From CAZBYL01 sp964496275 (GTDB lineage Bacteria; Synergistota; Synergistia; Synergistales; Synergistaceae): a DNA stretch of 64,000 nucleotides. Each line of letters opens with the position of its first letter. The stretch's first letter is position 1. This document shows positions 23,726 through 32,767 of this stretch, in pieces. The notes below the pieces were generated by a model. That model was not told the origin of the DNA, searched no databases, and was given only the letters and a program-made list of their open reading frames with translations. Both the position numbers and the translations under genes were made by a program. Location: the NCBI GenBank assembly GCA_964496275.1, contig CAZBYL010000003.1:12027-76026 (forward strand), written 5' to 3'.

Positions 23726-25684
23726 TTAGCTGATTCTGCTGCCGACTGGAATGGAGTCGTCCAACACCGTAAGCAGTGTGAGTATTTCCTGACGCGTTTC
23801 AGGGCTTTCCGCAGCCAAGAGCATTCCGTTGCTCTGTACGCCGCGGAATTTGGCCGGTTTCAGGTTTACCAGTACGATTATCTTCTTTCCCTCAAGATCT
23901 TCCGGCTTGTAAAACTCTCTGATACTTGAGACTATCACACGTTTTTCATACCCGAGGTCGAGGTTCAGTATGTATAGTTTGTCTGCCTTGGGTACAACCT
24001 CGATTTTTTCTACAAGCGCCACACGGAGGTCAAGCTTGGAAAAATCGTCATACTCTATCTGCGGCTTGGGTTCAAGATATTTAAAGAAGGCCTGTGGGTC
24101 TGCTTTTGAGCGCTTCTCCATGTCTCTCGCTTCTTTTTCAATTTTCCATTTTTCGACATCTATGCGCGGGAAGAGTATGTCACCTTTGTTGATGACAACA
24201 GGAGCATCGAGTTTTCCCCATGCCCACTTGTCGCGTCCGCCGTCAAGCGGATTGCCGGAAAGTCCGAGCTGTCCCCATATGCGTTCGGCAGTATCTGGCA
24301 TAAAAGGCGCAATCAATATAGCCGACAGTCTGAGTGACTCCCAAAGAGTTCTCAGCACAGCGTCAAGTCTCTCCGTTTCACCCTCTTTGCCCAGTTTCCA
24401 CGGCTGTGTTTCATCAATATACTTATTTGACCTGCTGATGAACGCCCACAATGTTTTAAGAGCATCGTCAAAAGCAAAACGGTCCATAAGTTCTGTCATA
24501 TCTGCGACAGTTTTGTCGGCCATATTCTCTATTTCTTTATCAAGCTCGGTAGCCGTGTAGCTCATCGGCAGTTTGTTATCGCGGAATTTGCCGATCATCT
24601 GTAAGCTTCTCGAAAGCAGGTTGCCCAGGTCATTTGCAAGGTCCGAATTTATGCGCTGCACAAGAGCCAGCTCGGAGAAGTCTCCGTCGTGACCAAACGG
24701 GACTTCGCGAAGGACAAAGTAGCGGAATGCGTCAACGCCATACAGTTCCGCCATTTCGAATGGGTCAACGACATTGCCGACAGACTTTGACATTTTCTCG
24801 CCTTCAACAGTCCACCATCCGTGAGCAAAGACACGAACAGGCGGATTAACTCCGAGTGCCATGAGCATTGCCGGCCAGATTACACAGTGGAATCGAATTA
24901 TATCTTTGCCGACAAGGTGACGCACGGACGGCCAATATGTCTGCCAAAGTCCGCCCTCCTCGGGGAAATTCATCGCCGACAGGTAGTTGATAAGCGCATC
25001 AAACCAGACATATATAACGTGTTTGTCGTCGCCCGGAAGCGGAATTCCCCACTTGAGGGTCGTACGCGAAACGGATTGGTCACGAAGCCCGCTTTTTATA
25101 AAGCTGACTATCTCGTTGTAACGTGACTTCGGCATTATCGCATCGGGATGCTCTTCATAAAACTTAAGAAGCGGTTCCGTATATTTTGACAGTTTGAAGA
25201 AATATGTCTCCTCCGTCATTTTTGTAAGGGGGCGGTGACAGTCGGGGCAGGTCTGCCCTGCTCCCATTTGAGCCTCCGGTACGTACGTTTCACACGGAAC
25301 ACAGTACCAACCTTCGTATTCGCCTTTGTAGATGTCTCCCTGCGCTATCAGACGGCGAAAAACTTCCTGGACAACCTTTTCATGACGAGCATCGGTCGTA
25401 CGGATGAAATCATCATTGTTGATGTTCAGTACGCCCCAGAGCTTGATAAAGTTTTCGACGACTTCATCGCAAAGCTGCTTCGGCGTAATTCCTTTTCCGT
25501 CGGCTACAGTCTGAATCTTCTGGCCATGTTCGTCCGTTCCCGTAAGAAACCACGCTTTTTCTCCGCCGGATTTATGCCAACGAGCAAGCACGTCCGCCGC
25601 AATCGTTGTGTAGGCATGTCCTATGTGAGGGACATCGTTGACATAGTAAATAGGCGTAGTGATATAGAAATTTTCTTTCTCCAT
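23726..25684 (-). CDS. metG: Methionyl-tRNA synthetase with C-terminal tRNA-binding domain
   Basis: 652 residues. Class I HIGH equivalent in YYVNDVPHIGHAYT; four-Cys zinc knuckle CVPCETYVPE...CPDC; KMSKSVGNVVDP signature; anticodon domain; and a C-terminal Trbp111/EMAP-like domain (SKLDLRVALVEKIEVVPKAD ... KPAKFRGVQSNGMLLAAE). It is the single-zinc-module, Bacillus-type form. The ATG follows the rsmI stop with no gap, so the genes are cotranscribed. Confidence 0.97.
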   Translation of the reverse strand: MEKENFYITTPIYYVNDVPHIGHAYTTIAADVLARWHKSGGEKAWFLTGTDEHGQKIQTVADGKGITPKQLCDEVVENFIKLWGVLNINNDDFIRTTDARHEKVVQEVFRRLIAQGDIYKGEYEGWYCVPCETYVPEAQMGAGQTCPDCHRPLTKMTEETYFFKLSKYTEPLLKFYEEHPDAIMPKSRYNEIVSFIKSGLRDQSVSRTTLKWGIPLPGDDKHVIYVWFDALINYLSAMNFPEEGGLWQTYWPSVRHLVGKDIIRFHCVIWPAMLMALGVNPPVRVFAHGWWTVEGEKMSKSVGNVVDPFEMAELYGVDAFRYFVLREVPFGHDGDFSELALVQRINSDLANDLGNLLSRSLQMIGKFRDNKLPMSYTATELDKEIENMADKTVADMTELMDRFAFDDALKTLWAFISRSNKYIDETQPWKLGKEGETERLDAVLRTLWESLRLSAILIAPFMPDTAERIWGQLGLSGNPLDGGRDKWAWGKLDAPVVINKGDILFPRIDVEKWKIEKEARDMEKRSKADPQAFFKYLEPKPQIEYDDFSKLDLRVALVEKIEVVPKADKLYILNLDLGYEKRVIVSSIREFYKPEDLEGKKIIVLVNLKPAKFRGVQSNGMLLAAESPETRQEILTLLTVLDDSIPVGSRIS

Positions 25685-26518
25685 TTATTTAACCTCCCCG
25701 GTACAATTTTCAAGAATGTACCGTTTTATTCTGTTTCGAGGGATACAATACTTTATTGAGAGCAAGTTTGCAACATTTTTCGTTGATTCTCCGCATAAAG
25801 TCATTTTTTCAGCCTCTTCCATCCACACTGAATCGTCAACCGAATCGCTTTCGTCCGAACCTGAGACAACACATACAAACTCGCCCCGTATTTTTTCTTC
25901 GGGCAGTATATCTTTAAATGTATTCAATGTTCCTGTTACCGTTTCTTGGTGTATCTTGCTTATCTCTCTTACAAGCACTGCTTTTCTGTCTCCCAATACC
26001 TCGCCCATAAGTTCAAGCTCGTTTATTATTTTGTGCGGCGACATATAAAAAACAAGAACTTCTTTTTGTCCGCAAAGAGATTTGAGACGAGTTTTTTTCT
26101 CTTCTCTTTTCCCCTTTAAGAAACCGACAAAGAGGAAAGACTCCATCTCCATGCCCGAGAGCAAGAGCGCGGGAAGCAGCGCGTTTGCCCCGGGAAGGAC
26201 GTCATAAGGAAGTCCGCATTCAATAGCAGCTCTTATTATCACACCGCCCGGATCCGAAAGACCCGGGGTTCCTGCATCGGAAACGAGAACGACGTTATCA
26301 CCGTTTTCAACTCGCCTCATAAGCATATCGGCACGCTCTGCCTCGTTATGTTCATGGCACGAGAGAAGCGGCTTTTTTATGTCGTAATGGTTAAGCAGTT
26401 TCAAAGTGTGTCTGGTATCCTCGCACGCGATCACATCCGCATTGCGCAGAGCACTGAGTCCGCGCAGCGTTATATCCTCAAGATTTCCTATCGGGGTGGG
26501 TACTATTATTAAAGGCAC
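25685..26518 (-). CDS. rsmI: 16S rRNA (cytidine-1402-2'-O)-methyltransferase
   Basis: 277 residues of the tetrapyrrole-methylase fold: PLIIVPTPIGNLEDITLR at the start, ACEDTRHT, VLVSDAGTPGLSDPG and FVGFLKGKREEKKTRL are RsmI hallmarks. It methylates the ribose of C1402 in the 16S P site. It overlaps the trmN6-like gene by 10 bases and abuts metG. Confidence 0.95.
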   Translation of the reverse strand: MPLIIVPTPIGNLEDITLRGLSALRNADVIACEDTRHTLKLLNHYDIKKPLLSCHEHNEAERADMLMRRVENGDNVVLVSDAGTPGLSDPGGVIIRAAIECGLPYDVLPGANALLPALLLSGMEMESFLFVGFLKGKREEKKTRLKSLCGQKEVLVFYMSPHKIINELELMGEVLGDRKAVLVREISKIHQETVTGTLNTFKDILPEEKIRGEFVCVVSGSDESDSVDDSVWMEEAEKMTLCGESTKNVANLLSIKYCIPRNRIKRYILENCTGEVK

Positions 26519-27258
26519 TGCGCACCCTCCTCTATTCTGTAGGCATCAAGTAATTCTTGGGTTTCGTTCCCCTCGCCGTCAAGTACAAAGAGCGGCGAAG
26601 CTATCCTGAGTCCGTGACTTGCGGCCCGCATTGCCTCCACAAGAGTTACGGTAGACATCTCACAGGGTCTGGGATAGACGGGCTTCATGAGCTTTGGCGC
26701 AATGTTGGCGGAGTTCAGCATCGCAAAGAGCTCTCCTACGCGGTTCGTCCTGATGACCATGTCGAGGTATCCCTTATTCTTCAGCAGGTATCTAGCAGCA
26801 GCAATTACATCATAAAGGGTGCACTCCGCCCCGTGAAGAGCGGTGGCAAGAGCATCAGACGGACTTCTGCGGCTGTTATTTGCTTCGTCATAAGGAGGAT
26901 TTACAACAATTCTGTCGAAGCTCTGAGCTTCCCACAGTTTTTTATAATTTTTCAGATCGCCTACAATGAAAGACGCTCTTTCCTCCAGACCGTTATACTT
27001 GGCATTGTCGGATGCCATTTCTATAAGGTGCGGCTGAATATCCAGCCCTTTCACCGTGTAACCGCGTTTCGCCAGTATCAGGGATATCGCACCGTGGGCA
27101 CAGCCTATTTCTAAAATCTGCTCTCTTCTCCTCGGCTTTACAAACGATGCAAGAAGAATTGTGTCGAGATTTACTCTTGGACCGCTGTTTTCGTCCGGCT
27201 GTTTTATTTTCAGAATTCCGTGTAAAAGGTCTTCGCGTGCCTGCGTCACTATGCCCAA
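26509..27258 (-). CDS. TrmN6-like SAM-dependent methyltransferase
   Basis: 249 residues. Rossmann methyltransferase with motif I ILEIGCAHGAISLILAKRG, acidic GLDIQPHLIEMA and the catalytic NPPYDEANNSRRSP, the arrangement of TrmN6/YfiC (N6-adenine methylation of tRNA-Val A37). The N-terminal DLLHGILKIKQP also fits that family. Substrate is inferred. It lies between smc and rsmI with overlaps at both ends. Confidence 0.88.
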   Translation of the reverse strand: MGIVTQAREDLLHGILKIKQPDENSGPRVNLDTILLASFVKPRRREQILEIGCAHGAISLILAKRGYTVKGLDIQPHLIEMASDNAKYNGLEERASFIVGDLKNYKKLWEAQSFDRIVVNPPYDEANNSRRSPSDALATALHGAECTLYDVIAAARYLLKNKGYLDMVIRTNRVGELFAMLNSANIAPKLMKPVYPRPCEMSTVTLVEAMRAASHGLRIASPLFVLDGEGNETQELLDAYRIEEGAQCL

Positions 27259-30200
27259 TCCTCCAGTCTGACTCCTATTACCTGCGAGAGTCCAGGCTCG
27301 GACAGAGTTACGCCATATAGAACATCCGCGCGCTCCATAGTTACGCGGCGGTGCGTCATGGCCAGTATCTGTCTGTTCTTTGCGTATTCCTTTGTCAGTT
27401 CGGAAAATCTTCTTAAGTTCACTTCATCAAGAGCGGCATCTACTTCATCAAGAACCGCGAGCGGGCATCCGGCAACTTCCATTGAAGCAAACAGAAGAGA
27501 GATAGCGGCAAGTGACTGCTCTCCGCCCGATAGCTGATTTATGTTTTGCGGATGCTTTCCCGGCGGGCGTGCTACAACATCTACGCCTGTGTCCCATATT
27601 GTTTCGCCATCCGTCATCTCAAGATGAGCCTCTCCCCCGCCAAAAAGCCTCTGGAAGAGAAAGCAGAAACGTTTGTCCACCTCTTCCAATGCGTCGGAAA
27701 ATACTTTATGCGCCTGTTTATCAGCGTCGTATATGAGTTTTTCAAGCTCAGCGGCACCGGCCCGAACATCGTCAAGCTGTTCTCCGAGAAACGCGAGTCT
27801 GTCTTTGAGACTCTGATCTTCTGAAAGCACTCCCATATTAACTTCACCGAAAGATTTTATTCTTCTGTCTCCGTCACGTATTTTTCTGCGAAGCTCCTCT
27901 ATGTCAACGTCATCGGGAAGAACAGCCTCGCCCGGGTATGCATACTGTTCCTCCCACGTGTTGATAAGTTCATCAAGCTCGCGCTCTGTTTCAGCTTTTT
28001 TCGTTTCTATTCTGTTTATAGTTTCCATTCCGCCGCGAGCACGCAAATCTGCACGGGCAGTTCTTTCTCGCATATACTCACGTTTCTTTTCCAAATCAGC
28101 ATAACCGGAAACATATATTTCCATTTCTTCGACAAGAGCTTTGCGTCTGTTGTGTATTTCAAGACAGCTTTTGCCTACGCGTGCAAGGTTAGATCTTTCC
28201 CTAACGCAAGTCTGGTCAAGAGAACTTATCTCTTCATCAAGATTCCAGACCTTATGCTCTTCGGCGCGAATCTCATTACTGACCCGCTCCATCAGAGCAA
28301 ACTGGGAACGGAGGCGCTCCGCGGCGACTGCGGACTCCGCACGAAGCCGTTCTCTCTCCTCTATTAACAAATGGTCGTCCTCTATGGCTGACGGAAGGTT
28401 CCACTTCTCCTCAAGTTCATCGAGAGCATTTAATATTCCGCGCCATTTGATTCCCTCGTCCTTTATAGCTGCAAGTATGCGCCCTCGTTCACCTTCCATA
28501 CGTTTTTGCTCTTTTGCGTATGATTCCTTTTGGTCGGTCACAAGTGCAATGCGTCCGTCAAGTTCTCTTACACGCCTTGTATAAGATTCTTTCTGCTCCG
28601 CAACGGATAATTCGTCGGCCTCGGCCTTTTTAAACTCGGCAGCGCACCGTTCTGCATTTTTTGCCGCCTTGTCCGAGTCTGTTTCCAGCTTTGCGATTTG
28701 GGCTTTAAGCTCTATCGCTTTTCCGGTCTTTTGAGATTTACCTCCGGAAACTGTCCCGCCTGGCTGAAATACATCGCCCTCAAGAGTTGCGACCGGCCCC
28801 TTAAAACCGGAGCGTACAAGGTTTTGCCCCACTCCGTAGGATTCCACAATCAAAAGGTCGCCTAGTATTTGCTGAATTGCAGGAAGCCAGTGATCTTCGA
28901 CCTGTACAAGTTCTATTGCCCACCCGACTATACCTTGCATGGGAAGTCTGAATGATCTGTCGGGAAATCTCGGACGGCATCTCTCAAGCGGTAAAAATGT
29001 CGCTCTGCCCGCAGCGTTGGTTTTAAGTTTGTCTATACAGCGCCCCGCCTCTTCCAAGTTCTCAACAAGCAATTGGAATTGGCGGCCGCCAAGATAAGCC
29101 TCAAGCGCGGAGGAAAGCGACGTGTCACAGCTAAATACATCAATAACCGCACGCGGCGCAGCATCCAACCTGTTCAGCTTGGCAGAGGACAGGAGAAACT
29201 GTACAGGGCGCGGATATATTTCTGCCTGCATGGAATCGGCGACTTCATTCAGTTTAGAACGTGCCTGCCCGGCCTCTCTCCTCGCGCGCTGTAACTCGGC
29301 TGCCAGATTCTGAACCTTTGCGTACAGTTCACCGTGAAGCGTCAGGAGTTTTTCCTGATCGGACAAGAGCAAATCTCGCTCCTTTTCAAGCTCTTTGATC
29401 TGCCCGTCTAAATCATTACGAGGGTCTGCCGCACTGTTCTTTTTGTCTTTTATATCAAGCAAATCCTTGCCCAGGAAAGAGAGTTTTGCTTTTACTTGCT
29501 GAAGTTCCGCCTCAAGGTTGCCCTTCTCTTTGTTCCATGCTTCTCGTTCTTCTCTTTCATGTTCCATGCGCTCGTTGTATTCGCGCCATTTTTTTTCTAT
29601 TTCCTCAAGAGCTTTCTGTGCCAAGTCAAGAGATTCTTTTGCTTTTTTATTGACGGAGTTTGCATCGCTCTGTTCTTGCAAAAGGGCATCAAGGTGAGTT
29701 TTTGCTCTGTTGCGCTCATCTTTTGCCTGAATAAGCCTGGCGTTTGATGAGCGCAATGTTGAAGCGGACGAAAGCCCCGATTTTGTTAGAGAATCGTATC
29801 TGTTTCTGCACTGCTCAAGTTCCCATGTCTGCTGCCGGCGTGTCTGCGCAGACTTCGCGAGTTCGTTTTCCGTGTTTTCTAAGCCTTTTTTCCATATATT
29901 AAGAAAGAAATCCAGTGAGGAGCGGTCGGCATACGCCCTGTCTATTTCCGATTGCAAAGAGAGTATGGCCTGTTCTGCGCGGCATCTTCTGAGCCAGTAG
30001 AGAAGCTTGCGCTCTTCTTCTATGCTGTCGAGTATTTCTCTGAGCTGCGCGGCTCTTTTAACCTCGGGAGCTATTTCTTCACGCCTGAGATTAAGCTCTG
30101 CCATTATATTACGCAACTGTTCATACTCCTCTTTGACAGTTACAAGCCTGTCAGACGCCTCCATGCGCCTCTTGCGGTATATATCGATTCCGAAAAGGGT

Positions 30201-30668
30201 TTCGAGTCTCATTCTGCGGGCAGAGGGTCTTTGCTGTATAACTTCTGCAACTTCACCCTGACCTATAAAAGCAAAACGGTCGCCTTCAAGCTTCCACTCT
30301 CTTTTTACATCGTCAAGCTCTGTCAGAGTCTTTCTCATATTATCAACAAACGCAACAGTTGCACCGTCAGGAGCGGAAACACGCCGTTTGATGGAGCAGG
30401 TTTTTGTTTCGTCTCGCAGTTGGAGAGTAACCTCCGCATCCTTCGCGGCAGGCATACTTACAGAGCCCTGAAAAAGCAGGTCACTTTGTCTGCTGACACG
30501 CAAACGCCCTGCGTTGCTGTCTCCCAAAGACCAACGAAGAGCGTCAAGAAGGTTACTCTTGCCGCTTCCGTTCGGGCCGACTATTGCGGTAAACCCAGAC
30601 GAGAGAATGAGGTCGTGAGAACCGCCGAAGCTTTTGAATCCTTTAAGTTGGAGACGACCTATGTACAA
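27249..30668 (-). CDS. smc: Chromosome segregation protein SMC
   Basis: About 1139 residues. Walker A GPNGSGKSNLLDALRWSLGD near the N-terminus; long coiled coils; hinge region about 500-650 (LEAYLGGRQFQLLVENLEEA, FQPGGTVSGG); signature NQLSGGEQSLAAISLLFA and Walker B PLAVLDEVDAALDE. It forms the condensin ATPase. Both candidate starts are non-ATG: I prefer the TTG at 30668 (giving MYIGRLQLKGFKSFGG, the canonical opening, GAGG upstream) over the GTG at 30698. It overlaps the end of the RNase G gene. ScpA and ScpB are not in the window. Confidence 0.96.
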   Translation of the reverse strand: MYIGRLQLKGFKSFGGSHDLILSSGFTAIVGPNGSGKSNLLDALRWSLGDSNAGRLRVSRQSDLLFQGSVSMPAAKDAEVTLQLRDETKTCSIKRRVSAPDGATVAFVDNMRKTLTELDDVKREWKLEGDRFAFIGQGEVAEVIQQRPSARRMRLETLFGIDIYRKRRMEASDRLVTVKEEYEQLRNIMAELNLRREEIAPEVKRAAQLREILDSIEEERKLLYWLRRCRAEQAILSLQSEIDRAYADRSSLDFFLNIWKKGLENTENELAKSAQTRRQQTWELEQCRNRYDSLTKSGLSSASTLRSSNARLIQAKDERNRAKTHLDALLQEQSDANSVNKKAKESLDLAQKALEEIEKKWREYNERMEHEREEREAWNKEKGNLEAELQQVKAKLSFLGKDLLDIKDKKNSAADPRNDLDGQIKELEKERDLLLSDQEKLLTLHGELYAKVQNLAAELQRARREAGQARSKLNEVADSMQAEIYPRPVQFLLSSAKLNRLDAAPRAVIDVFSCDTSLSSALEAYLGGRQFQLLVENLEEAGRCIDKLKTNAAGRATFLPLERCRPRFPDRSFRLPMQGIVGWAIELVQVEDHWLPAIQQILGDLLIVESYGVGQNLVRSGFKGPVATLEGDVFQPGGTVSGGKSQKTGKAIELKAQIAKLETDSDKAAKNAERCAAEFKKAEADELSVAEQKESYTRRVRELDGRIALVTDQKESYAKEQKRMEGERGRILAAIKDEGIKWRGILNALDELEEKWNLPSAIEDDHLLIEERERLRAESAVAAERLRSQFALMERVSNEIRAEEHKVWNLDEEISSLDQTCVRERSNLARVGKSCLEIHNRRKALVEEMEIYVSGYADLEKKREYMRERTARADLRARGGMETINRIETKKAETERELDELINTWEEQYAYPGEAVLPDDVDIEELRRKIRDGDRRIKSFGEVNMGVLSEDQSLKDRLAFLGEQLDDVRAGAAELEKLIYDADKQAHKVFSDALEEVDKRFCFLFQRLFGGGEAHLEMTDGETIWDTGVDVVARPPGKHPQNINQLSGGEQSLAAISLLFASMEVAGCPLAVLDEVDAALDEVNLRRFSELTKEYAKNRQILAMTHRRVTMERADVLYGVTLSEPGLSQVIGVRLEDWA

Positions 30669-32148
30669 TTGCCCAGCCCTCTCTTTTCTGCAGAGCACTT
30701 ATTCTGTGTTCAACCTGAGTGAGCCCGCCTTGGCTCTCAAGTCTGAATTTTCCCCATGAAAAATCGGGACAGCCCCTTATAAATATTTTTTTATCAAACT
30801 CTTCTTCCCAAAGAGCAAGGAACGTTTCGGCAATATATTCCGCTACGGAAGTGTATGCCTCTATCAGCAAAGCTTCTGACTTTGACGAAGAGATTACCTT
30901 GCGGATGAATCGTTTTATCTGCATTGCAACGCCCTCTTCTCTCGGAACCCATCCCAAACCGCCGCAGAACGGACAGCCTCTGCTCATAGCGGCTCTTATG
31001 TCTGTTCTGGCACGCTTCCTCGTAATTTCGACAAGTCCGAGTCCCGTCACTCCGTACACTCTGGCTTTGCATTTGTCGTTCTTGAATAGTTCCTGCAGCT
31101 GCAGCACCAAATTATCTTTATCTTCTTCAGTATCCATGTCAATAAAATCAACGACAACGATTCCGCCGAGCGCCCTGAGTCTGAGCTGTCTTGTTATTTC
31201 AACGGCAGCCTCCATGTTTGTTTTAAGAACTGTGTCATTAAGATTTTTTGACCCCACAAATTTGCCGGTATTAACATCTATTACCGTGAGCGCCTCTGTC
31301 TGGTCGATAACAAGGTATGCCCCGGAAGAAAGCCACACTTTCCTGTCCTGTAATTCATCAAGCTGATTTTCTATGTTATACACATCAAAAAGCGGGATTT
31401 TACCTTTATACAGGCTTATCTCCATTTTCTTTTCAGAGAAGAATTTTTGTACAAAGGCTTCTATGTTTTCCTTGTCTTCCTCTGTATCAACGACAATCTC
31501 TTCAACGCCTTCGGTCAGTTCATCTCTCAGAACTCTCTCAAGCAATCCCAAATCCTTATGTATAAGGCATGGGGCGCTGTTCTGTTTAGCCTTGCGCTGA
31601 ATAACTTCCCACTGTGCCACAAGCTGATCAGCATCCTCGATCAGACTTTCTATGTCACAATTTTCCGCGACTGTCCTGATTATTATTCCGAAACCATCCG
31701 GACGTATCTGCTTTGCGATGTTCCTAAGCCTTGCTCGTTCTTCCTCTTCCTCAATGCGTTTTGACACGCCGGTCTCATGACCGCCCGGAATGAGAACCAT
31801 AAAGCGGCCTGCAAGCGATATTCTCGGAGAGACTCGTGCGCCCTTGCCCTTTCTTGCATTCTTTACTACTTGTACAAGCATCTCTATTCCCGGTTTGACA
31901 TCTATACCGTGGACATCGTCAAGATAGAGAAAACCGTTGCGCCCGTCGCCCAGATTGAGAAAAGCGGAGTGCATGCCCGGCAGTACGGAATCAACTCTGG
32001 CTTTGTATATTTCTCCTGTGCGCTGGTGTTCCAACATTCTCTCTACAAAAAAATCATAAAGCTTGCCTCTTTCATCTAAAATGGCAATTCTTATCTCCTC
32101 AGGGTCGATAAGGTTAGCTATTATTTTCTTCGTTAAAGTATCAGCCAT
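30643..32148 (-). CDS. rng: Ribonuclease G/E family endoribonuclease
   Basis: About 501 residues from ATG 32148 (GGAGG 7 bases upstream; an earlier in-frame ATG at 32163 would contain the ribosome site). S1 domain early (GEIYKARVDSVLPGMHSAFLNLG), catalytic DNase-I-like region with LTVIDVNTGKFVGSKNL and ALGGIVVVDFIDM, and the CPFCGGLG zinc-link. Length fits RNase G, without an RNase E scaffold tail. It processes rRNA and mRNA. It follows the TIGR03960/TIGR03936 pair, an association common in Clostridia. Confidence 0.95.
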   Translation of the reverse strand: MADTLTKKIIANLIDPEEIRIAILDERGKLYDFFVERMLEHQRTGEIYKARVDSVLPGMHSAFLNLGDGRNGFLYLDDVHGIDVKPGIEMLVQVVKNARKGKGARVSPRISLAGRFMVLIPGGHETGVSKRIEEEEERARLRNIAKQIRPDGFGIIIRTVAENCDIESLIEDADQLVAQWEVIQRKAKQNSAPCLIHKDLGLLERVLRDELTEGVEEIVVDTEEDKENIEAFVQKFFSEKKMEISLYKGKIPLFDVYNIENQLDELQDRKVWLSSGAYLVIDQTEALTVIDVNTGKFVGSKNLNDTVLKTNMEAAVEITRQLRLRALGGIVVVDFIDMDTEEDKDNLVLQLQELFKNDKCKARVYGVTGLGLVEITRKRARTDIRAAMSRGCPFCGGLGWVPREEGVAMQIKRFIRKVISSSKSEALLIEAYTSVAEYIAETFLALWEEEFDKKIFIRGCPDFSWGKFRLESQGGLTQVEHRISALQKREGWAIVHRSSPT

Positions 32149-32164
32149 GTCTACACCTCCCATA

Positions 32165-32767
32165 TCAAATGAGCGGAAGCACTGTTTGGGATCCGTCGTT
32201 CCATGTTCCGACGCAGTTTCTTACAATTCTCAGCTCAGACCAACCGGCACAAATACCGCTTTCTTTGAGCGCCTTGACAAGACACCCCGCGCTGCAGTGT
32301 TCCAAGTCGCCTATTGTCACTGTCACAGTGCCGGATTCTATGGAAGATTGAAAAAGCACGCCTTTAGCGCGAACTTCATCCTCAATAACTGCAAGAGCAC
32401 GCTCGTCCAATGTGAATCCTATGCCGTCAATTCTGTATGTGCCTGCGGTAGTCAACTTTGCAAGAGCAGAACCATCGACTTCTGCGGATTTTATTATCTC
32501 TATACCCTCTGGAATACAGGAATTCCATTTTTCAACAGAGTCTGACGCCCATTCGTTAAACCAAAACTCGGCGGGCTCCGCAGACCCTTCCACACCTATT
32601 GCAAGCGGGGGGCCAAGGCTGATATGCGGGTGCGGAGAGTATCCTTGGGTAAATTCCTGGGATAATCCTGCCCTTCTTGCCGCACGGGAAAACATGGTAG
32701 GAAGATCCATGTGGTTTACAAATGTTATCCAACCGCTCTTTTTAAAAATTATTCTTATTCTATGCAT
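32165..32767 (-). CDS. TIGR03936 family (DUF2344) radical-SAM-associated protein
   Basis: 200 residues from ATG 32767 (MHRIRIIFKKSG, matching the family opening; an ATG at 32785 is also possible). Signatures seen: FVNHMDLPTMFSRAARRAGL and FTQGYSPHPHISLGPPLAIGVEG. The family is nearly always encoded next to TIGR03960 radical SAM enzymes and often fused to them, but its biochemical role is unknown. It overlaps that gene here by 8 bases and ends 16 bases before the rng ATG. Confidence 0.92.
   Translation of the reverse strand: MHRIRIIFKKSGWITFVNHMDLPTMFSRAARRAGLSQEFTQGYSPHPHISLGPPLAIGVEGSAEPAEFWFNEWASDSVEKWNSCIPEGIEIIKSAEVDGSALAKLTTAGTYRIDGIGFTLDERALAVIEDEVRAKGVLFQSSIESGTVTVTIGDLEHCSAGCLVKALKESGICAGWSELRIVRNCVGTWNDGSQTVLPLI

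Noticed and set aside
29952..31366. Plus-strand frames of 256 and 215 codons opposite smc and rng
   Set aside because: Antisense shadows of well-defined genes.
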